From Phialocephala subalpina (Eukaryota > Ascomycota > Leotiomycetes > Helotiales > Mollisiaceae), in contig FJOG01000010.1 in assembly GCA_900073065.1 (NCBI GenBank), positions 863,310-927,309 of the forward strand: a stretch of 64,000 nucleotides of DNA. The letters run 5' to 3'. The position numbers and the translations under genes were made by a program. Positions 57,801-64,000 of the stretch are shown here, piece after piece (within the stretch, counting starts at the first letter, position 1; every line of letters begins with the position of its first letter). Below the pieces are notes generated by a model that saw nothing but the letters and a program-made list of their open reading frames with translations, had not been told where the DNA came from and made no database searches.

Positions 57801-60800
57801 ATCAACTCCTTCCTCATGCATACCAAGCCCCATGTTTCTGTCATACCACGCAGCATGATCTCCTCCTTATGCTTAATAATCTTCAATCTAGAAGCATAGC
57901 AATATGAGCTGCATATCTGCGATCTGCAACAAAAGCTTCGATTTACTCCGAGTCCTTTCGTCGTTCTCCCGATCCCACAAACTCCAAACTTTCACTCAAC
58001 ACCACGGCCATTTCATCATCCACCTTTCATTCTGTTTACCCTATCGCTCACACTCTCGCAAAACACGGCAGAATTGCGAAATGCAACAAATCCACCTTCC
58101 TCCCGGTATCTTCATTCTCTTACTCTGACCGCAAATCTCCTGACTCGTTTTCAAACACATGACTCGCCTTCCTGAAACTCAAAACTTCATATAATTTCCC
58201 ATAAGTAAGAATCCGGGGTTGACATATGTATAGAATAAATTAATTCCAGATCGATGTGCAACAGAAAGTGAGCTCAGGTGAGAAAAAGGACGTTTGGGGA
58301 AGGTGGTGGGGGTTGGTCTTGGCGCGGGAATCAGGGGAGCGGAATGAGGAAGAGAAAAGCTTGGTGATATTGGGGCTCAAGGGGTTATTTTTGGAAGGAC
58401 TGAGATAAAATGTGATAGGCTAATAATCCTGCTGAGATTCGATGTGCAACAAACTTCAATTTCCTCCATATCGTGGGATGTAACGACTAATGTTCAGTCT
58501 TGGCATCTGGGGACGGAACGTTGAAGGAAAGCTTCACCATCACGTCCCTGCATATATTGTATTTCTGTAAAGTCTCATACCATAGGCTAATACCCATGCA
58601 TATTTTAGACGTGCAACAAAACTCTTGTAGAGTTTCTTTAGATGGTGGGAAGCAAGTCATGTCCATTCTTGGCGGTTCGGGGCGGGTCGATCGTTAAAGT
58701 TTAACCTCCACCTTTTGTTATAAGATGATACTTCGAGAAGCTCTTAGAATTAGGCTAAATTGATTCCATANNNNNNNNNNNNNNNNNNNNNNNNNNNNNN
58801 NNNNNNNNNNNNNNNNNNNNNNNNNNNNNNNNNNNNNNNNNNNNNNNNNNNNNNNNNNNNNNNNNNNNNNNNNNNNNNNNNNNNNNNNNNNNNNNNNNNN
58901 NNNNNNNNNNNNNNNNNNNNNNNNNNNNNNNNNNNNNNNNNNNNNNNNNNNNNNNNNNNNNNNNNNNNNNNNNNNNNNNNNNNNNNNNNNNNNNNNNNNN
59001 NNNNNNNNNNNNNNNNNNNNNNNNNNNNNNNNNNNNNNNNNNNNNNNNNNNNNNNNNNNNNNNNNNNNNNNNNNNNNNNNNNNNNNNNNNNNNNNNNNNN
59101 NNNNNNNNNNNNNNNNNNNNNNNNNNNNNNNNNNNNNNNNNNNNNNNNNNNNNNNNNNNNNNNNNNNNNNNNNNNNNNNNNNNNNNNNNNNNNNNNNNNN
59201 NNNNNNNNNNNNNNNNNNNNNNNNNNNNNNNNNNNNNNNNNNNNNNNNNNNNNNNNNNNNNNNNNNNNNNNNNNNNNNNNNNNNNNNNNNNNNNNNNNNN
59301 NNNNNNNNNNNNNNNNNNNNNNNNNNNNNNNNNNNNNNNNNNNNNNNNNNNNNNNNNNNNNNNNNNNNNNNNNNNNNNNNNNNNNNNNNNNNNNNNNNNN
59401 NNNNNNNNNNNNNNNNNNNNNNNNNNNNNNNNNNNNNNNNNNNNNNNNNAGTATTTCTCATCTCGAAGTTGTGGGATGAGAAGCTAACATCCACCTTGGC
59501 GTGGCGCAAAGCAGAAGCTGGAAACACTTGACCAGGAATCCATATAACTTAGAAATGAAATAAGAACATGGAGTTGTCTGGCTAAAGGACGTGCATATTA
59601 CAGATACGCAACAAAAGTTTGTACTCTCCATTGACCTATGGTGGCCCAATGATGGTGAGTGATGTCCCTCTAGGATCATGACTCTTGCGCCTCACAATTC
59701 ATGAACCTAAAATAGGAATTCAGATCGAGTAATATCTCTGGCCAAAAGCCATGCATAATGTAGACACGCAACAAAACACATTCCATGCCTATTGATAGTG
59801 GTCAAGAGATCATTGCTGGGGACGGTCATGGCTGGTACAATAGATGTCAAAGCATTGGCGATCCGAAGCCACCACCTTACGCCTCACAAACCTCAACCTC
59901 AAATCCTAGAAACTAAACCACGAAATAAGGACAAGCTACACCTCTGGCAAAATACCTGCATATTGTAGACTTGCAACAAAACAAAGGTTGTCCCTTCTAT
60001 CTCACCATGTTAGGGATGGCGAGTGATCAGCCTCAGCCCCCACAAGGAACGTGATATTAGAAGCTGGGAATACTTGACCACGAATCCTCGAAACAATAAA
60101 CTGAATCTAAGAACCAGCTACATCTTTAGCTAAATAGCCTGCATATTTTCGATGTGCAACAAAATGTCTCCTCTCTAGAAGTGAAGATTACCAATCTTGG
60201 CGGGGCGGGAGGGGCTCAGCGAGATGACGTAGACACTTGACCACGCATCCCGAGGAGAGTAACAATAAAACTAATCTAAGATCAAGATGCCCTCTGGCTA
60301 AAAGCCATGCATATTCTAGACGCGCAACAAAACTTCTCATCTCTGCTAAGCTGAAGTCCATGACGGGTGGCAGCCACGTCGTGTTACGCGGCGGTTACAA
60401 TCAGCCGAGCCATACTACCTCAACTTAGATCTAGGATCACCTACCTCCTACTAACCCTCTTCCACCACTCTCATCAGCCAATCTTTAACAAGTTAATCTG
60501 GGTAAAAAGCCTGCATATTCTCGACTTGCAACAAACCTTTCTCTTATTTTGCTTTAACGAGAAAAGCAGGGAGGCAGGAAACGTCAGCTGCCGGCGAGCT
60601 GGAAATGGAAGCGACGATCTAAACGTTTGCGAGATGAGATGGGATACCTGGCAATGCGCATGAGCAGCTCTGGGAGGGTAATATGGGTAAAGACCCGTAG
60701 AATGCAGATGCGCAACAAAATGTTTCTCTTTGAGTTTATTGTGGTGAAGAGCAAGGAGACATCAGCTCGAAACGGAAGCTAGGATCTAGGTTCAGGACTA

Positions 60801-61850
60801 AAAGGTTTCGAATCGGCTGGGACGTGGAACACGACGACTTAAGAATCTAGGATGGTATTTTGGATAAAAGACTGCAGATTGTAGATGCGCAACAGAATGC
60901 TTCTCCTTCCAATATTCATTGTGCCCAGCTTTGGAAGGGAGACGTCAACTGGCGGCGAGCTCGAAACGGAAGCTTGGATCTCGAAATCTGGCATGAGATG
61001 AGATATCCGACATGGTCTATGAGAACTTTTGGGAAGACAATATGGGTAAAAGAGGTGCAGATTATAGATGTGCAACAGATTACCTTTCACTTCAATCACA
61101 AGAGACAGTTGGGAGAGCTTGAGATCAGAAAGGGAGGCGTCAGCTCAAAGTGGAAGCTAGGATGTCTACTTCCTCTCGTTCTCACAGCCACACGCGCACG
61201 ACGAGATCTGGGAATGCCAATATGGTAAAAAGCCTGCATATCTACGACATGCAACAAAGCTCCTATCTCCACCTTTATCATCCATAAAACGGAAGATACT
61301 GTAAGCTTATTTTGAGGCGGGGGCAGCCACTGACGTCTTGAGCGGGATGACCGTCCAGCATGCGAGGTCGAGAACAGACTTATTATGGGTATGGATGGGA
61401 TGTATAGTAATTAAGGCTGCATATTGTAGGCATGCAACAGAACTAGCTTTTAGACGATGCGATGGAGGGATAACAAATGGGTTTAGGAGATTCGTGTGAG
61501 ATCGAATCGTGAAGCGGGACCCAAAAGTTGAAGCCCACGAGAGCAAGATATTAAAATCGCAATGAATCTTGCGATAACACCAGTCACTCTTCTTCCTTAT
61601 CGAAACATCTCACCCTTCTAAACATGCTCTCCCACAATACAGCGACGCACCAAATTCCCAAAGCCGGACACCGCCGAAGTTCTCCCCACCTCAGCCAGCC
61701 CCCAAAACCATCAATATCAAGCCTCATAATGCCCTTCCCTCCACCAACGTCCAGCAAACAAGCCTCACCCCAACAAGCGTCCCTATTTAATAAAGGCTGC
61801 AGATTGGCGACTTGCAACAAAACCCTTTCTCCTCTTTCATTCAGCTTCAT
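54830..61850 (+). repeat. Diverged array of a ~30-bp core spaced 160-210 bp, 30 or more copies
   Basis: The core reads roughly TGCATAT, 8 variable bases often including TAGA or CGA, then YGTGCAACAAAA. GCAAC (or close variants) falls at about 54839, 54986, 55174, 55341, 55674, 56039, 56203, 56536, 56863, 57386, 57572, 57750, 57926, 58083, 58258, 58446 and 58613; after the N gap at 59608, 59768, 59973, 60156, 60324, 60528, 60712, 60889, 61072, 61251, 61434 and 61814. Many copies have GGCTAA or GGGTAAAAGCC, or GTATAGTAATA, 15-30 bp before the core. Right of the gap, similarity extends further: CTTGACCACGAATCC about 70-90 bp before the core in units from 59.5 to 60.3 kb, and GGAGACGTCAGCT plus GAAGCTAGGATCT in units from 60.5 to 61.2 kb. 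This is a degenerate tandem (satellite-like) repeat with the core under stronger conservation. No function is known to me. Confidence 0.85.
58771..59449. other. Assembly gap (679 N)
   Basis: Run of N inside the repeat array. At the observed spacing about four further units would be expected in the gap, if its length is right. Confidence 0.99.
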
Positions 61851-64000
61851 AAATTGCTTTTTGATGGAAGAAGGTCAAAACGTATTGTCCTCTTTCCAAA
61901 TTGGGAGGTTCGTCCGAGGATTTCGGAGAATTGCGAAGATCCGGGGGATCTACTTCAAACGGTTCGAGCTTGGCTTGGTCACCGCAGATGATTGCTAGAT
62001 GGGGGAGGTAGGTCTAGATTTTGGGTGCTTAGATGAAAGCTTAAATTTTTGAAGGGAGGGGAAGTGCCATGTGGTTTCTATTCCTGTCCATTTACGGGAG
62101 GTTTCCGAGTCAAAAAGAATTTATATCCCTTCCCTTCCACCCTGTTTGGCCTCAAAACTATCCATATGAGAGCTTGAACGAGAAGAAGGAGAACGAGACT
62201 CGAAACTCGAAAGCAACGTCGTCACCAAAAAAATTAAAAATTCCACCAATACGGCACAGCCGCGCATTTCATTAATATAAACTCGTCCCCTCTCCGATTC
62301 CGCTACCAACCGAGAAAGGCCCATCTAAGCTTGCGGTTAATATATTTGAGTTTCCGGACTGGGTCGTTGCCGTCTGGCCAGCTGGTCGCTTCTTATCCTG
62401 ACGCTCCTGCTTGGGGTGCGCGTTTGATGCACAGTTCGGAGTGTAATGGGTGAGATTTCGGGACGGAATATATTAAGTGCAAGGTTGAGGTTATGGTGCG
62501 CGGGGGTTTGTTTTATTTTTAGACTTGAGAGGGGGTTCGTGGCTTTGGTGGCTGCATGAGGAAAGTGGGATGGATGTTCATGGACCTTGAATTTGGGGGA
62601 GAGGATTCATAATAGGGATGGTAAGGAATGGAGGGGCAGTGAGACATTGTATACCGAAGCGGGGTATTTGATTGGTGAGGCGGAGGGAAATTGATGAATT
62701 GGGAATTTGCGCACGCATCATGCTGCCCTATTGCTCACTGAGGAGGCTGTTCACGAGGTCGCTGCCTACAATATCTCTAGAAATTGGGACTGTGTTTGCC
62801 GGAAATTGATGGGAAGAAGTGAGGCGCGCGGAAGGACACGAGACGAAAGCGAAACCAAACGTTAACTTCAGATGAACATGGGAATCAAACATCATGACAT
62901 ACGTCAGGAGCGCATGATGAGTGAAACCTCAAATTAGACAAGCTTCTAAAGGTTGGATGAAGGAACCCGATGCTTGTGACTTCCAGACTCGAAACCTCGG
63001 TGCACGCGAGACTCACAGCTACGCGCCCTTTTCTTCGTGGAAGCGAGAAGTAGATAGTAGTCCACGCAATCATCACCATCATGACCCTCCAGCTAACGAC
63101 TCGGTGCTTGAGCCTAAACTCCTCAATGTCCTAGACCTTTAGAAATGGCCACGAGAACAAAACGGAGAGGTTGAGAGACGGAGCGGAATATTGTGATCCG
63201 GACTGTATCTAGACCTTGATGCGAAATATAGATTCTGGGTTGCTGCAACTTGTATTGATCATTGATTGATTGACGTTTGCGGGATGTTTTGAGATGAAGC
63301 TTAATGCTATTGCTGGGCTAGATGATGAGGCGGACGGATGTGGACGAAGGAGATGAGTTGGTCCGATTTGGTTGAAAATATATATTAAAAATTGAATCTT
63401 GGATGTTGACAGGAGTTGTTGTGCTAGCTGACGTGGGGAACGTGGACGAGTAGATGAAGAGGCTGTGAAATCCAAGTTGAAGATGCTGATGAAGCGAAAT
63501 GGATTGATAGTGATGTCGATACGAAGACAAAAACGCGATGAGAGAGCATCAAACTGCATGCATATTTGAAAGCGGGATACCTCATGTAGTAAGAGAGCAC
63601 AACATAACCTCGCGGATCCGGATCTTTCCAAATTGCATCAATAGAATGTAGCTGGCCATGTCATGATGTCGGGACTAGGATTTGGGTACCGACATGAACG
63701 AGTTGGGATAATGAGGAACGCCTCATTTGGGCTTTGGAAAGTTTGGAACCCAATTAATATACAACATCCTGGTGCTGGTGCTGGCCTCACTTCCCCAGAC
63801 CTACCTTACCCAATTCCAAGTGCAACGTTCCTCTGTGCTTAGAAATGAAGACCAAAAAGAATACGTACCCCATGCCATGTGACGTGGATTGACAGATGCT
63901 GGTGACTATTGAGAGAGTATTGGGATGGTAAAGTGAAGGATCCGAGGTCAGAGGGTAGTATCCAAATCTTTGGGATTCTGGTAAATGCGAAAATGTCCAA
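61851..64000. other. Intergenic, no supported gene
   Basis: About 2.15 kb. Short frames at 62069-62275, 62921-63142 and 63209-63631 have no motif, intron or coding-like composition. The array core is no longer seen beyond about 61.82 kb. Confidence 0.4.

Noticed and set aside
58718..59527. Long frames on both strands across 58718-59527
   Set aside because: They consist almost entirely of the N gap and carry no information.
54830..61850. CRISPR array interpretation of the regular repeats
   Set aside because: The host is a eukaryote, cores are diverged, spacers are about 150 bp and themselves related, and no cas genes occur.
54830..61850. Array cores as exons of one gene or as introner-like introns
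   Set aside because: Cores resemble an intron 3' end in places (CTGCAG after a TAA-rich stretch), but no consistent frame or donor is present across units.
1..64000. tRNA and rRNA genes
   Set aside because: I looked for T-loop (GGTTCGANTCC-like) and its complement and found no cloverleaf-compatible context; no rRNA-like sequence was noticed. A tRNAscan-SE or Infernal run would be decisive.

Overview
The window reads as nuclear DNA of a filamentous ascomycete (Pezizomycotina, possibly Leotiomycetes; the class is an inference from protein style only). Genes are monocistronic and split by GT..AG introns of mostly 49-65 bp with CTRAC/CTAAT-like branch points. Families typical of such fungi occur: HET-domain proteins, a NACHT STAND protein, a Zn2Cys6 regulator, a DUF6604 protein and a small cysteine-rich secreted protein. 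Gene models were assembled by hand from open frames plus splice sites; every multi-exon model offered as intact adds up to a whole number of codons.

Layout. 1-267: C-terminal end of a gene entering from the left (+). 664-1743: HpcH/HpaI-type aldolase (-). 1744-4483: mostly non-coding, with a 263-bp TA-flanked inverted-repeat element and a weak LTR/primer-binding-site lead. 4484-7689: DUF6604 gene (+) with a stop codon at codon 10. 9447-10008: decayed gene with two nonsense codons. 11624-14920: large unknown protein (-) with a repeated basic module. 17267-19622: predicted mitochondrial P-loop ATPase (+) carrying a perfect 250-bp tandem duplication over its last exon. 22389-24888: HET-domain gene (-). 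25151-26982: Zn2Cys6 regulator (-), divergent from QCR8 (27492-27990, +), a subunit of respiratory complex III. 28744-33351: REB1/TTF1-like Myb DNA-binding protein (+). 33829-34272: remnant of a luciferase-like monooxygenase (-). 36567-36815: secreted 10-cysteine protein (+). 37644-42165: uncharacterised genes and remnants. 44430-47213: HET pseudogene with a double HET region and two frameshifts (+). 49690-53958: seven-exon NACHT NTPase of NLR-like build (+).

From about 54.8 to 61.85 kb there is no credible gene. It is filled by a diverged array: a core of about 30 bp (TGCATAT, about 8 bp, then GTGCAACAAAA) recurs about every 160-210 bp, at least 30 times, interrupted by a 679-bp run of N. 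This is the least explained structure in the window and my main candidate for something undescribed. 61.85-64 kb holds no feature I can support.

Housekeeping functions (QCR8, the mitochondrial ATPase, the Myb factor, the aldolase) sit beside self/non-self-recognition style genes (two HET genes, one NACHT gene). Several of the accessory genes carry one or two point lesions in otherwise well-preserved frames, which suggests recent pseudogenisation or draft-sequence errors.
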